Positions 1-8,831 of a stretch of 64,000 nucleotides of DNA are shown piece by piece (the stretch's first letter is position 1; each line of letters begins with the position of its first letter). Made by a program: the position numbers and the translations under genes. The stretch covers positions 806,001-870,000 of the forward strand of contig NZ_OZ245832.1 in assembly GCF_965228705.1 (NCBI RefSeq), written 5' to 3'. This stretch comes from Croceimicrobium sp965228705. Its GTDB lineage: Bacteria > Bacteroidota > Bacteroidia > Flavobacteriales > Schleiferiaceae. Under the pieces are notes generated by a model that was given only the letters and a program-made list of their open reading frames with translations, did not search any database and had not been told where the DNA came from.

Positions 1-1
1 C

Positions 2-586
2 TATTATCTTAGTTTACTCAGTCTGGCCTTTATAGGCATGCAAGCCCAAACCGAAACACTACTGGGTTCCAATTTTAAAGTAGGAGGCTTTGGTGGCCCC
101 TTTTTTCAATTTAGCAGTGTAGATGGAAACTTCGCCTATTATTCCGGTGGTGGCGGTGGGGTTATCCTTGATGGTAAATTCTTTGTTGGTGGTTTTGGAA
201 TGGGGCTCAATACCCAGCATCGTTATGATATTCCTTATTTAGGTATACCCACAGAGCATGAATTGGAAATGGGTTATGGTGGTCTGTGGTTAGGCTATAT
301 CTATCGTCCAACTAAAGTGGTGCACCTTAATTTCTCCTTACCAATTGGTGGCGGCTCTGCATCTTTCGATCGAGTAGGAGATGGCTTCAGTGCTGATATT
401 ACTGATGCTATTTTTGTGATCAATCCAAATTTGGGTATGGAATTAAACCTCACCAAATGGATGAAGTTTACCGCCAATGCCGGGTATTTACTGGCCACGG
501 GATTGGATAATGATTATATCGCCAGTGATGCTTTGAACAGTCCAAACCTTACGCTGGGCTTCAAGTTTGGCTATTTCGCTGAATAG
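2..586 (+). CDS. secreted glycine-rich beta-barrel-like protein, 5' end missing
   Basis: The reading frame is already open at base 2. It reads through a hydrophobic stretch (YYLSLLSLAFIGMQAQ) that looks like the end of a signal peptide cut after AQA-type residues, so the true start lies before the window. The ATG at base 38 is inside the signal peptide and is not the start. The mature part of about 180 residues is rich in Gly, aromatic residues and alternating hydrophobic positions, and ends in a terminal aromatic strand (TLGFKFGYFAE). This pattern suggests a small outer-membrane beta-barrel. I do not recognise a named family. A hairpin terminator follows at 612-641. Function is unknown. Confidence 0.6.
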   Translation, partial: YYLSLLSLAFIGMQAQTETLLGSNFKVGGFGGPFFQFSSVDGNFAYYSGGGGGVILDGKFFVGGFGMGLNTQHRYDIPYLGIPTEHELEMGYGGLWLGYIYRPTKVVHLNFSLPIGGGSASFDRVGDGFSADITDAIFVINPNLGMELNLTKWMKFTANAGYLLATGLDNDYIASDALNSPNLTLGFKFGYFAE

Positions 587-611
587 TAAAAAGATAGTAT
601 AATTGATATAT

Positions 612-641
612 GGCTTGCTTCGAAAGAGGCAGGCCTTTTTT
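612..641 (+). terminator. rho-independent terminator of the first gene
   Basis: A 9-bp stem (612-620 with 627-635, two G-T pairs) closes a CGAAAG loop and is followed by six T (636-641). It lies 25 bases after the stop at 586 and touches the end of the convergent minus-strand gene. Confidence 0.65.
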
Positions 642-3393
642 AGTAATAGCCGCGGCGAAGGCGATTAATGATATTGCCTAATTGCAGATCCAGAACAAAG
701 CGCATATTCGAAAGGTAATTAGCTTCGGAGTAAAAATTGCGATCTTGATTTTGGATCGGTAGATACAGTTCCACAAAATCTGTAAGCAAAGCCAGGCGCA
801 CTCCATAATCCCAGTACATCTGCTCTTCCGTCCAGGCGATATCAGCAAAAGCTCCCAAAGGACCTATAAAAGGCACGCTCAAGTTGGAGCTTAGCAGCCA
901 AGAATCGGCAAAGGCTTGGGTTTCGGACTTAAAGCCACCATCGGTGGTAAAGAATTGCCGACTCCAAATGCCACTTTGGTCGGATCGACCAATGAAATAA
1001 TAATCGAAAAGGTAATCCGGAGTTCCACTGATTCCAAAGCTGTAATAGTTATCGCGTAAACCTTGATCCGCCAGATTATTATAAAGGAAGGCGCCCGCAA
1101 AGCCTCTTAAGATTAACCACTTTTTATTGGGCAGCATCCAACGTTGATCGTAGTCGGCAAAGAGCTTACCGAATTGATCTGCAGCTTCGAAATGAAAGCG
1201 GAAGATAGTTGGACGTAAAATGGAGGTGTACTCTAATCGGTAATTGGCATTAAAAACCGAGAAGCTGGCCGTTTCCAAATTTCCTTGCGGATTTTCCTGA
1301 TCCGGGGCTAATTCTCGATTTAATAGTACTCCCCTAAAGCGCAGACTTTGGATATAAGGACTACGCGGGTATTTCTTGCGCAGATATAAATTAAGGGAAG
1401 GAGAGATGCGATAATAGGCTAGATCACGATCGTAATGGTTGTATCGACTGTAAACACCCAAACGGATTTGCCGGAAGAAATTGCTTTTTGGTAATACCCA
1501 ATTATAAGCCACTGAAGCAGTTCCCGTTAATTTCCCGGTTCCGGTGCTGTATTCGGGTACCAATAGGTATTCAAAAGGTTTTTGAACCAGAATGGAACGA
1601 TTGGATAGATTTATGCCTAAAAGGAATTGATCGTAGGCATTGTAATACACACTGGGTACATAGAAAATCTGACTGGCCTCGGCCGCTTCAAAACTATTGT
1701 ACAATTGAAAGCTCAAAGGCTCCATTCTAGGTAAGAGCCAGCGATTGTAATAGGTATTGTTTTTTTGTCGGTATTCAGCATGGTTAAGGTGAGCGTTGAG
1801 AACTACCTTATCATAATCTTCATGGTACATCTGCACCGAACGTTTGCCCTCATGGCCACCATACCATTCGGTTAAAACCGCTTTCCCATCCTTAAATCCG
1901 GTAAGGGAGTAGGGCAGGGCTAAGTCACCTGTATTGCGAATGGTAGCCGTGCTTACGGTGGGGCAATGCTCCTGACGCACTAATTGATAGTCGTACAATC
2001 CTGCGCTATGCAAGGCAGGGCCAAAAAACCAATCCATTTTTTTGGGACTGTAATAGCGCAGGGAATACTCCAGTGCAGTATAGCTAGACGCTGCGCTGTC
2101 ATTGGCGGCAAAGTTGTGCATAGAGCGTACAAAGTCGCGGGGACTGAGATAAGCCCGCAAATGGCTGAGCACTAAAAAGCTTTTAGCCTGACTAATGGCT
2201 TCGTAGTTTAAACGGGAAAGGGAATCTACCGGACAGCTTAAAGATTGATCCAAGCCCTGGCGTTGCAAAAAGAGAAAGAGGAAACGATTTTGATAGGCGA
2301 AATCAAATTCATCAAAACCAAAAAGACCATTTAAAATGGGGCTTTGAAAAGGTATCCAACGCTTTTGCGGATAACGACTTTCAATAAATTGATACTTGTA
2401 ATAATAGGGGATACCGCAAGCTATCCAAGGCCTTTGCCAGCCATTGGTAGCTTTTTGATAGCGGAAGAAGGATTCGGCCAAGGCTTGCACCAAATCAAAG
2501 CGCAGATCGATCCAATCTTTTGGCCTTTTCAGGCTGATGAGTTCGGCACTTTGGTATTCGCCTTTTTTGGAGTCCAGGAAAATATAATTGCGTTTCTGGC
2601 TTAATTCTCGTCCAATTTCTTGCTTAAAAAAGACATCAGCTTCTTCTAAAGCCAGCTCTAGATTGGCTGGGAAAATGGGGTCAGCTTGATTTAAATACAG
2701 TTTAGAACCTGATTTCAATTCATAGACTTCCCAATGCTTGGCAATGAAGAATTGTAAGGATTTGGATTGGCCAGCAAAATGAAACCATTCTCCTTGACGT
2801 ACCTGAATAGGTAAATTACTTACGACCTCTTTGCCTTCCGGCAGATGCAGACTTAACTGGAAGCGTTCGGAACTAAAATAACTGTCGTAATTAAAGCTAA
2901 CCGGATGCCGATGTTCTGATTGGAGGATGATTCTGGGTAGTAAATCAATTATGCGGCTTTCCGACTTTAAGCGGCCATTACCAGTAAACTTTGCATCCGG
3001 AAGCATAAAACGGTATTCAATATGAATCCGCAGGCTGTCCTCTTGATTTATGGAAAGGTCCAGAAACTCGCTTACTAAGGATGCATTGATCTCTTTACCA
3101 TTGAAAATGAGCTTATCAATCTCTAGCCAGGCCAATTCATCTTTTTTAGCAAAATGCAGATCTGGATCTTGAAAATCCCTAAGCTGATCATTTAAAAAAG
3201 AGCCTTTATCTAAATAGGCTTGTAATGGAAAGTGAATGCTCAGGGAATCTTGGTTCGATGGTCTTTGAACTTTGTAATCAAGAACAGCAATGGCGGTATC
3301 GCCTTGCATGTCAATACTATGCTTGTTGATTTGTGCCCGAACTTGAAAATGCCCAGACAGCATTACTAAAATAAAGCAGAGCTTTTTGATCAT
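640..3393 (-). CDS. outer-membrane protein with degenerate M1-peptidase-like domain
   Basis: 917 residues with a signal peptide (1-21, cut after VRA/Q). Residues about 30-450 resemble the gluzincin/M1 aminopeptidase fold of large Bacteroidota envelope proteins, but the zinc site is gone. Where HExxHxW is expected the protein has QALAESFF (303-310), and the later W-L-x-E-G ligand motif is WIACG (323-327). Both His and the Glu ligand are therefore replaced. The C-terminal 300 residues or so are rich in aromatic beta-strands (for example YSRYNHYDRDLAYYRISP) and look like an outer-membrane barrel. I infer an inactive peptidase fold used for binding at the cell surface. The family assignment rests on motif position and is moderately secure. 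It is monocistronic, with a TAnnTTTG promoter box almost touching the ATG. Confidence 0.6.
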   Translation of the reverse strand: MIKKLCFILVMLSGHFQVRAQINKHSIDMQGDTAIAVLDYKVQRPSNQDSLSIHFPLQAYLDKGSFLNDQLRDFQDPDLHFAKKDELAWLEIDKLIFNGKEINASLVSEFLDLSINQEDSLRIHIEYRFMLPDAKFTGNGRLKSESRIIDLLPRIILQSEHRHPVSFNYDSYFSSERFQLSLHLPEGKEVVSNLPIQVRQGEWFHFAGQSKSLQFFIAKHWEVYELKSGSKLYLNQADPIFPANLELALEEADVFFKQEIGRELSQKRNYIFLDSKKGEYQSAELISLKRPKDWIDLRFDLVQALAESFFRYQKATNGWQRPWIACGIPYYYKYQFIESRYPQKRWIPFQSPILNGLFGFDEFDFAYQNRFLFLFLQRQGLDQSLSCPVDSLSRLNYEAISQAKSFLVLSHLRAYLSPRDFVRSMHNFAANDSAASSYTALEYSLRYYSPKKMDWFFGPALHSAGLYDYQLVRQEHCPTVSTATIRNTGDLALPYSLTGFKDGKAVLTEWYGGHEGKRSVQMYHEDYDKVVLNAHLNHAEYRQKNNTYYNRWLLPRMEPLSFQLYNSFEAAEASQIFYVPSVYYNAYDQFLLGINLSNRSILVQKPFEYLLVPEYSTGTGKLTGTASVAYNWVLPKSNFFRQIRLGVYSRYNHYDRDLAYYRISPSLNLYLRKKYPRSPYIQSLRFRGVLLNRELAPDQENPQGNLETASFSVFNANYRLEYTSILRPTIFRFHFEAADQFGKLFADYDQRWMLPNKKWLILRGFAGAFLYNNLADQGLRDNYYSFGISGTPDYLFDYYFIGRSDQSGIWSRQFFTTDGGFKSETQAFADSWLLSSNLSVPFIGPLGAFADIAWTEEQMYWDYGVRLALLTDFVELYLPIQNQDRNFYSEANYLSNMRFVLDLQLGNIINRLRRGYY

Positions 3394-3398
3394 GGCCC

Positions 3399-3406
3399 CA
3401 AAGATA
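3399..3406 (-). promoter_or_regulatory. -7 promoter box TATCTTTG, nearly leaderless
   Basis: On the minus strand this reads TATCTTTG, a full match to the Bacteroidota -7 consensus TAnnTTTG. It ends five bases before the ATG at 3393, so transcription would begin at or next to the start codon. No clear -33 TTG was found. Confidence 0.4.
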
Positions 3407-3513
3407 GTAGGGGACTATAGAATAGTAATTCAAAATTTGATTTTGATGACTTATATGATATCCCCTGTCTAATAAAGGGGTTTGATTAGTAAAAACCGTA
3501 ATAATTGAATTTT

Positions 3514-3533
3514 ACCCCTATTTAAATAGGGGT
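3514..3533. promoter_or_regulatory. 20-bp perfect palindrome upstream of amt
   Basis: ACCCCTATTTAAATAGGGGT is identical to its reverse complement over all 20 bases. The half-site ACCCCTATTT recurs at 3567-3576, overlapping the likely amt -7 box. A looser CCCC-N11-GGGG pair sits upstream at 3462-3480. This layout fits an operator for a dimeric regulator of the ammonium transporter (inference). The palindrome is not followed by a T-run, so it is not a terminator. Confidence 0.6.
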
Positions 3534-3548
3534 GTTGATTTGTTTTTC

Positions 3549-3580
3549 TTGTTTTTTAAAGTAGTGACCCCTATTTTCGA
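3549..3580 (+). promoter_or_regulatory. probable amt promoter
   Basis: TTG at 3549-3551 and TATTTTCG at 3573-3580 (one mismatch to TAnnTTTG) are 21 bases apart and end 15 bases before the amt ATG. The ACCCCTATTT half-site overlaps the -7 box, so a bound regulator could block it. Confidence 0.4.
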
Positions 3581-3595
3581 TTCAAATATTTCGAG

Positions 3596-4876
3596 ATGGG
3601 CAAAAAGCTAAATTTTATCTTTTTAAGTGCATTGGTATTAGTAGCCTTGTTTTTAGGTTCAGACTACAGTTTTGAAGGGGCCGAAAATATCAATGCTGGA
3701 GATACAGCTTGGATGCTGGTGGCATCGGCATTCGTATTATTAATGACTCCGGGGCTGGCTTTTTTCTATGGCGGTATGGTAAATCGCAAGAACGTGATTT
3801 CGACCATGTTGCAGAGCTTTGTCGCTTTAGGTGTGGTTAGTATCCTTTGGGTAGTGGTGGGATTTAGCCTTTGCTTTGGTGATAGTTGGAAGGGCTTGAT
3901 TGGTAATCCCTTAAGCTATTTTAATTTGAAAGGAGTGGGTTTAGCCCCTAATCCAGCGTTTGCAGATGGGATTCCCTTTTTACTTTTTGCCCTATTCCAG
4001 CTCAAATTTGCCATTATCACTCCGGCCTTAATTACGGGAAGTTTTGCCGAGCGAATTCGCTTTCGGTCTTATATCCTCTTTATCGTATTCTTTACTCTCT
4101 TAATTTATGCACCCTTAGCGCATATGACCTGGCATCCGGATGGCCTGTTTCGAAATATGGGGGTTTTGGATTTTGCCGGTGGTACGGTGGTGCATATGTC
4201 GGCCGGTTTTGCTGCTTTGGCAGGGGCTCTTTATTTAGGTAAACGCAAACAATTGTCGCATGAGCCGGCCAATGTACCCTTTATAATATTAGGTACAGGT
4301 TTACTTTGGTTTGGTTGGTTTGGCTTTAATGCCGGATCTTCTTTGGGGGCTAATGCCGATGCAGTGGCCGCTTTTGCTAATACCAATCTGGCTTCGGCAG
4401 CAGGTATGATCGCCTGGATTTTCTACGATCGTTTTCAGAATCGTAAGATGTCGGCCTTAGGAGCTTGTATTGGAGCCATAGTAGGTCTGGTAGCCATCAC
4501 CCCGGCAGCTGGTTTTGTAACCATGGGCGAGTCCATCTTTATTGGTTTTATCGCTTCCTTAACCAGCAATTTTGCCATTCGCTTTAAGAATGCCCGTGAA
4601 ATTGATGATACGCTGGATGTATTTCCCAGTCATGGTATTGGCGGTATAGTAGGAATGATCTTAACCGCCGTTTTTGCGCGGGAGGTAGGCCTCACCAGTG
4701 GTGAGTATGAAACCTTCCTTTATCATATCCTGGCCTTAATTATTACCGCCGTTTTCACTTTTGGTGGCTCCTTATTGCTTTATCGACTAGTAGATGCGAT
4801 GATACCATTACGGGTAAGCCCAGAGCAGGAGCTCAAAGGCTTAGATGCTAGTCAGCATGGGGAAGTAGCGGTTTAG
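3596..4876 (+). CDS. amt: ammonium transporter (Amt family)
   Basis: 426 residues. It conducts ammonium/ammonia across the inner membrane for nitrogen assimilation. The Amt signature is clear: AFFYGGMVNRKN (56-66), DFAGGTVVHMSAG with the first pore His at about 200, and FPSHGIGGIVG with the second pore His at about 346. About eleven membrane segments follow an N-terminal hydrophobic segment (6-21) that may be a cleaved signal. No glnB/glnK gene is adjacent, unlike many bacteria where Amt and its PII regulator are linked. The palindrome upstream suggests transcriptional control. Its stop overlaps the stop of the convergent TPR gene by four bases (TTAG). Confidence 0.95.
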   Translation: MGKKLNFIFLSALVLVALFLGSDYSFEGAENINAGDTAWMLVASAFVLLMTPGLAFFYGGMVNRKNVISTMLQSFVALGVVSILWVVVGFSLCFGDSWKGLIGNPLSYFNLKGVGLAPNPAFADGIPFLLFALFQLKFAIITPALITGSFAERIRFRSYILFIVFFTLLIYAPLAHMTWHPDGLFRNMGVLDFAGGTVVHMSAGFAALAGALYLGKRKQLSHEPANVPFIILGTGLLWFGWFGFNAGSSLGANADAVAAFANTNLASAAGMIAWIFYDRFQNRKMSALGACIGAIVGLVAITPAAGFVTMGESIFIGFIASLTSNFAIRFKNAREIDDTLDVFPSHGIGGIVGMILTAVFAREVGLTSGEYETFLYHILALIITAVFTFGGSLLLYRLVDAMIPLRVSPEQELKGLDASQHGEVAV

Positions 4877-6114
4877 CTGATACGATTGGAACGAAAAATG
4901 GTACTAATCTGATAAACTACCAGGCCAATAATAAAGATGGGCAAGAAGGCATCAATTGCTAAATTAAGTACCAGTCCACTGATGTTAAGTATAGCTCCCA
5001 AGGCAATTATAGAATACCCCAGATAGCTTAGCAAATTGGACTTTTCCATGTGGTGTAGACTCCCCGACACTATGGCCATACCTACAAAAACTATAGAATA
5101 GAGGTAGTTTACTTCGGAATATCCGGCCCTATTCAGTCCAACGAAAGTAATGAGGGCCAAGAAGGTGAAACTTAAGGTAAGTAAGCCCATTACGCGCTGT
5201 CTCTGAGGGATTAAATGCCTACCAAAGCGATGGAAGACCATCAAACCATCGGATAGCGAATCCAAAATCCAGGTTGATAGGGCAAAAAGACCCAGAAGTG
5301 CAATCACCGGCGTTAGCCATAATTTTGAGTCTGCACTTAAGCCAGCCATAAACCGCACCAACCTGAAAATGATGAAATAGATCAGAATAAAGGCATAACG
5401 GTTTTTCTGATTCAAGCGCATTATCCAAAACTCGTATTGCAGATAAAAGCGGTAGAATATATTGCTAGCCTTAATGGCGCTGAGCATTCCATCTTTAGCA
5501 GCTTCATTATTGGGGTTTAAGCGTAAGGCTTCCTGAAAATGCTCCATGGCCTTTTTATGCTGGCCCTTTTGCAGGTGAATCAATCCGGTGGAATAATGAC
5601 TAAAAGAGTCTTGAGGATTGTGATGAAGAGTATGACTGGAATTTTCCAGGGCTTCACCGGTGCGGCCCATTCTTGATAAAATGATGGAGCGATTATTTAG
5701 AGCCTGAGTGTGCTCGGCATCCAAACTAAGTGCCTGTTCAGCAGCCTTCAATGCTTGCTCATTCTCTAACATATTCATCAAGATCAAAGACTTCATGGCC
5801 CAGTGATCCGGATCATTAGGTTCGATCCGGATGGCTTCTTCAATATCCTTGAGGGCGTCCTCATTCAAATTGACTTGAAAGGCTCGGTAGGACCTTAAGT
5901 AGAAAGCCCAATCCGCATTAGGAAAGAGGGATAGAAAATGATCGGTTTTTGGCCTGGCCGTTTTAGGGTCTTTTCGAATACTTAAATAAGTATCAAGATA
6001 TGTAGCATGAAAGTCCAGTGGGTTTTGTTCCAGGATTGGGCCGAGTTCTTTTTCGGCCTGATCATAACGATCTTGTTCGATTAGTAAATGGATGCGATCG
6101 AGAGCAGCTCCCAT
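4873..6114 (-). CDS. TPR protein with C-terminal membrane segments
   Basis: 413 residues. Residues about 1-200 are tetratricopeptide repeats (clear repeats around IEPNDPDHWAMKSLILMNM, LDAEHTQALNNRSIILSRMG and NPQDSFSHYSTGLIHLQKG). Residues about 225-405 form roughly five hydrophobic membrane segments. No signal peptide is present, so the TPRs are probably cytoplasmic. It follows the TPR-AAA+ ATPase gene by one base and is the last gene of a three-gene minus-strand operon with an MtfA-like peptidase. I infer that it docks the ATPase at the inner membrane. No specific function can be named. Confidence 0.75.
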   Translation of the reverse strand: MGAALDRIHLLIEQDRYDQAEKELGPILEQNPLDFHATYLDTYLSIRKDPKTARPKTDHFLSLFPNADWAFYLRSYRAFQVNLNEDALKDIEEAIRIEPNDPDHWAMKSLILMNMLENEQALKAAEQALSLDAEHTQALNNRSIILSRMGRTGEALENSSHTLHHNPQDSFSHYSTGLIHLQKGQHKKAMEHFQEALRLNPNNEAAKDGMLSAIKASNIFYRFYLQYEFWIMRLNQKNRYAFILIYFIIFRLVRFMAGLSADSKLWLTPVIALLGLFALSTWILDSLSDGLMVFHRFGRHLIPQRQRVMGLLTLSFTFLALITFVGLNRAGYSEVNYLYSIVFVGMAIVSGSLHHMEKSNLLSYLGYSIIALGAILNISGLVLNLAIDAFLPIFIIGLVVYQISTIFRSNRIS

Positions 6115-6115
6115 A

Positions 6116-7405
6116 TTATTTCTTGATTTTCAAGTAATCGAGAATGGCATCGTAATTCCCGGAATTATTGGCGAAAAGGGCAAAGTTCTTAGCCTGACTA
6201 AACCATTCCTTGGTAGTGGCTTTATGTTTTTTCACTCCTTTTAATAAATCTTTGGTTTCCAGTGGACTGACTTTCCCGCTGTTGAAGGATTCTTCTAGTT
6301 TCTCCTCAATAGCTACATCAATGATGGCTTTTAGATCAGCTCCAGAATATTCCTGGGTTTTGGAGGCTAGTTTGTTGAAATCTACTTTTCCTTGAGGTTT
6401 ATCTTTCAGTTGTTGCTTTAAAATTTCCAAGCGGGCTTCCTCATCGGGTGGGGGAACAAATAAAATTCGATCAAAGCGACCCGGGCGACGGAATGCAGGG
6501 TCTAAGTTCCAGGGCATATTGGTAGCACCTAATATGAGTACACCTTCATTGCTATTTTGGATACCATCCATCTCTGCCAGAAACTGGTTAATAACAGTAC
6601 TGCCAGCAGAATTTTTCATCTGACTGCGACTGGCGCCCAGGGCATCTACTTCATCAATAAAGAGTACACAAGGGGCATTGCGACGAGCCAATTCAAAAAA
6701 CTGATGCAAGTTTTTCTCACTATTGCCAATCCACATATCGAGGATTTCATTGAGGCTGATGCTAATAAAACGTGCATTAATTTCTCCGGCGGTAGCACGG
6801 GCGATATAAGTTTTACCACATCCCGGAGGACCGTAAAGTAGAATTCCGCCACCAATCTTTTTACCATAAGCTTTATAAAGCTCAGGGTGTTGCAAGGGTT
6901 GGATAATTTTTAAGGCGATTTCCCTTTTTACCTCTGACATGCCCCCCACATCCGCAAAGCCTAAATCCGGTTTTTCCATGAATAATTCATCGATGGGATT
7001 TTCGTCGACTTCCATACCGCTTAAGCGAAACATTTCATCCAGTTGCGCATCTTTCCAATTGGGGTCCAGATTAAGCGCCTTTTCGTATGCTTCTCGGCTT
7101 TCAGTAATATTATCCTCGGCCAAATGGGCTTTGGCTAAGAGGCTGTAGAGTTGAGCTTCTTGAGGATATTTTTCAATGGAATCTTCCAGAAATACAATGG
7201 CAGTGGAAGGATTATCAGTCTTAAGCCATATCTGCGCCAAAGCGAGGCGAGGCTTTAATTCCTCTTGCTGTTGCAAAACCTTTAAAAAATGACTTTCAGC
7301 TTCTTCATATTGTCCTTTTTCCAAAAGGCTATTGGCTAATATTAATCGAAGGGGACGGTTATTGGGAGAGGCATTTAAGGCTTCTCTCAAATCATCAATA
7401 TTCAT
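6116..7405 (-). CDS. TPR-AAA+ ATPase
   Basis: 429 residues. The N-terminal 120 or so are TPR repeats (GQYEEAESHFLKVL, AYEKALNLDPNW). Residues 145-330 are a classic AAA domain of the FtsH/Cdc48 type: Walker A GPPGCGKT (192-199), pore-loop-like MWIGNSE (224-230), Walker B LFIDE (248-252), sensor 1 GATN, and arginine fingers in DPAFRRPGRFDR (302-313). The C-terminal helical lid contains YSGADLKAII. No protease domain is fused. It sits between an MtfA-like peptidase gene and a TPR membrane protein, so a substrate-remodelling role with the peptidase or at the membrane is possible (inference). All key catalytic residues look intact. Confidence 0.85.
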   Translation of the reverse strand: MNIDDLREALNASPNNRPLRLILANSLLEKGQYEEAESHFLKVLQQQEELKPRLALAQIWLKTDNPSTAIVFLEDSIEKYPQEAQLYSLLAKAHLAEDNITESREAYEKALNLDPNWKDAQLDEMFRLSGMEVDENPIDELFMEKPDLGFADVGGMSEVKREIALKIIQPLQHPELYKAYGKKIGGGILLYGPPGCGKTYIARATAGEINARFISISLNEILDMWIGNSEKNLHQFFELARRNAPCVLFIDEVDALGASRSQMKNSAGSTVINQFLAEMDGIQNSNEGVLILGATNMPWNLDPAFRRPGRFDRILFVPPPDEEARLEILKQQLKDKPQGKVDFNKLASKTQEYSGADLKAIIDVAIEEKLEESFNSGKVSPLETKDLLKGVKKHKATTKEWFSQAKNFALFANNSGNYDAILDYLKIKK

Positions 7406-7414
7406 AAAATAAGA

Positions 7415-8260
7415 TTAGTAAAATTCTAAGGGATCCATACGAAGGATCCTACTTATGGCTTTGTAAAGAACGGGCATTTCCTCCTGGAATTTTGCTGGTC
7501 TTTCAACGAAGTTTTCGCAGCAAACGGCAAAAAACTCATGCACATTGCTACGGGCATAGTTTCTCAAAAATGCACCTTTATCAGCTGGTCTGCTGGTAAA
7601 TAGCTCAAACTCTTCCAGAAATAAATGATAATCGCGGGGATCAATAAAATCGTAGTTAGAATTTAAAATTTTATTCTCCAACTTTAAGGCATGAGCCATT
7701 TCGTGCACGCCCAAATTTCGACCGTCATTGCGATCGGAATTTCCTTTTTCAAATGAGGACCAGGAAAGAACAATCATTCCACGAATGTTGACTTCACCGG
7801 CATGATACTGTTTACTGATGGTCGAATAGTAGTCATCCCGGTACACTAAAATGCGGGAAAAATGATCGAAGTAAAATCGGCGAAAGCCAAAGGTGAGTTC
7901 TACCGCTGTGGCTGCTATCAGCGCCTTCTTACGATCATCAATCTGCATGTATTTATCGCGGGCAATAAACTTTTTGGTGTTGATGAACTGCTGTACTCTG
8001 CGCTCAAAGCGCTTTTGCAATTTGGGCGGTAAGCGTCGGTACAATGGAATTTCCTGAAGATAAGGACGGTAGCCTAATTTGAGTTGAAGGGGGTATTGTT
8101 TGTTAGTCCAGCGGTAAATGCTAAAAATCGGAAGAATAATCATTAAAGAAACCGCAGCAATATCTCCCATGGCCTCCACAATCTCTCTTTCAGGAGAAGG
8201 TTCTGGAAGCTGAAGAAAAAACAGGGCTTGCTGGATTAGCGATTTATATAGAAAAATCAT
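7415..8260 (-). CDS. mtfA: MtfA-like zinc peptidase (M90)
   Basis: 281 residues. An N-terminal hydrophobic segment (about 30-48) is followed by an MtfA/peptidase M90-like domain. The zinc motif is HEMAH (186-190) in GVHEMAHALKLE. The family C-terminal pattern HEFFAVCCENFVERP plus RILRMDP is present. In E. coli, MtfA is a cytosolic protein that binds the Mlc repressor and has aminopeptidase activity. The membrane segment here would instead anchor it. It is the first gene of the minus-strand operon with the TPR-AAA+ gene nine bases downstream. The link to glucose control known from E. coli should not be assumed in this organism. Confidence 0.8.
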   Translation of the reverse strand: MIFLYKSLIQQALFFLQLPEPSPEREIVEAMGDIAAVSLMIILPIFSIYRWTNKQYPLQLKLGYRPYLQEIPLYRRLPPKLQKRFERRVQQFINTKKFIARDKYMQIDDRKKALIAATAVELTFGFRRFYFDHFSRILVYRDDYYSTISKQYHAGEVNIRGMIVLSWSSFEKGNSDRNDGRNLGVHEMAHALKLENKILNSNYDFIDPRDYHLFLEEFELFTSRPADKGAFLRNYARSNVHEFFAVCCENFVERPAKFQEEMPVLYKAISRILRMDPLEFY

Positions 8261-8322
8261 GGCCGCTAAAATTAGGATATTCCTTAAACACTACGCTTCG
8301 TATATTCGTGAGAAAGCTTCGC

Positions 8323-8829
8323 ATGAAATTAAGTCGCCTCTTTCTAAAAGCTCAGAGCAGCAAATACCATAAATTTTTATTAGAGCAAGGCTTACGCCGA
8401 TTTGTGCCTTTTAATCGTTCCCATCGATTTCAGATTGATCAAATCAGCGCGCACTCTTTGCGAATTAAAGCGCCTTATCGAAAATCCAATTTAAATCACC
8501 TCAAGGGTATTCATGCCTGTGCTTTGGCAACCATTGCTGAAATCAGTTCAGGCCTATTACTCATTGGTATCTTGGACCCCAATAAATACCGAATCATTTT
8601 ACAGAAGTTAGATTTAGAGTATCATTATCAGGCCAAAAGTGAGGCGGTAGCTCGCTTTGAGGTTTCGGAAGACTGGTTGCAGGATCGGGTTTTTGAACCA
8701 CTTGAAAACTCAGATAGGGTTTTTGTGGATTGCAATATCAATCTATTTGATAAAGATGATAAACAAATCGCCACGGCCATTGCTCGTTGGCAGATTAAAA
8801 ATTGGCAATCGGTTAAAACCAAAGTTTAA
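8323..8829 (+). CDS. DUF4442 hotdog-fold thioesterase-like protein
   Basis: About 168 residues from the ATG at 8323. An in-frame GTG at 8308 would add five residues. I prefer the ATG because a promoter-like TATATTCG (8301-8308) overlaps the GTG. The sequence matches the DUF4442 family: NHLKGIHACALATIAEISSG in the hotdog helix, then long strands. Members are related to acyl-CoA thioesterases (PaaI-like), but the substrate is unknown. A TTG-started transporter gene follows after two bases, so the two are co-transcribed. The next gene on the left, mtfA, is divergent. Confidence 0.75.
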   Translation: MKLSRLFLKAQSSKYHKFLLEQGLRRFVPFNRSHRFQIDQISAHSLRIKAPYRKSNLNHLKGIHACALATIAEISSGLLLIGILDPNKYRIILQKLDLEYHYQAKSEAVARFEVSEDWLQDRVFEPLENSDRVFVDCNINLFDKDDKQIATAIARWQIKNWQSVKTKV

Positions 8830-8831
8830 GC

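Noticed and set aside
38..586. ATG at base 38 as the start of the first gene
   Set aside because: It falls inside the signal peptide. The same frame is open to the window edge with hydrophobic signal sequence, so the real start is outside.
1984..2604. Plus-strand open frames opposite the 917-residue gene
   Set aside because: Their translations lack family features and are the reverse-strand reading of a well-supported coding gene.
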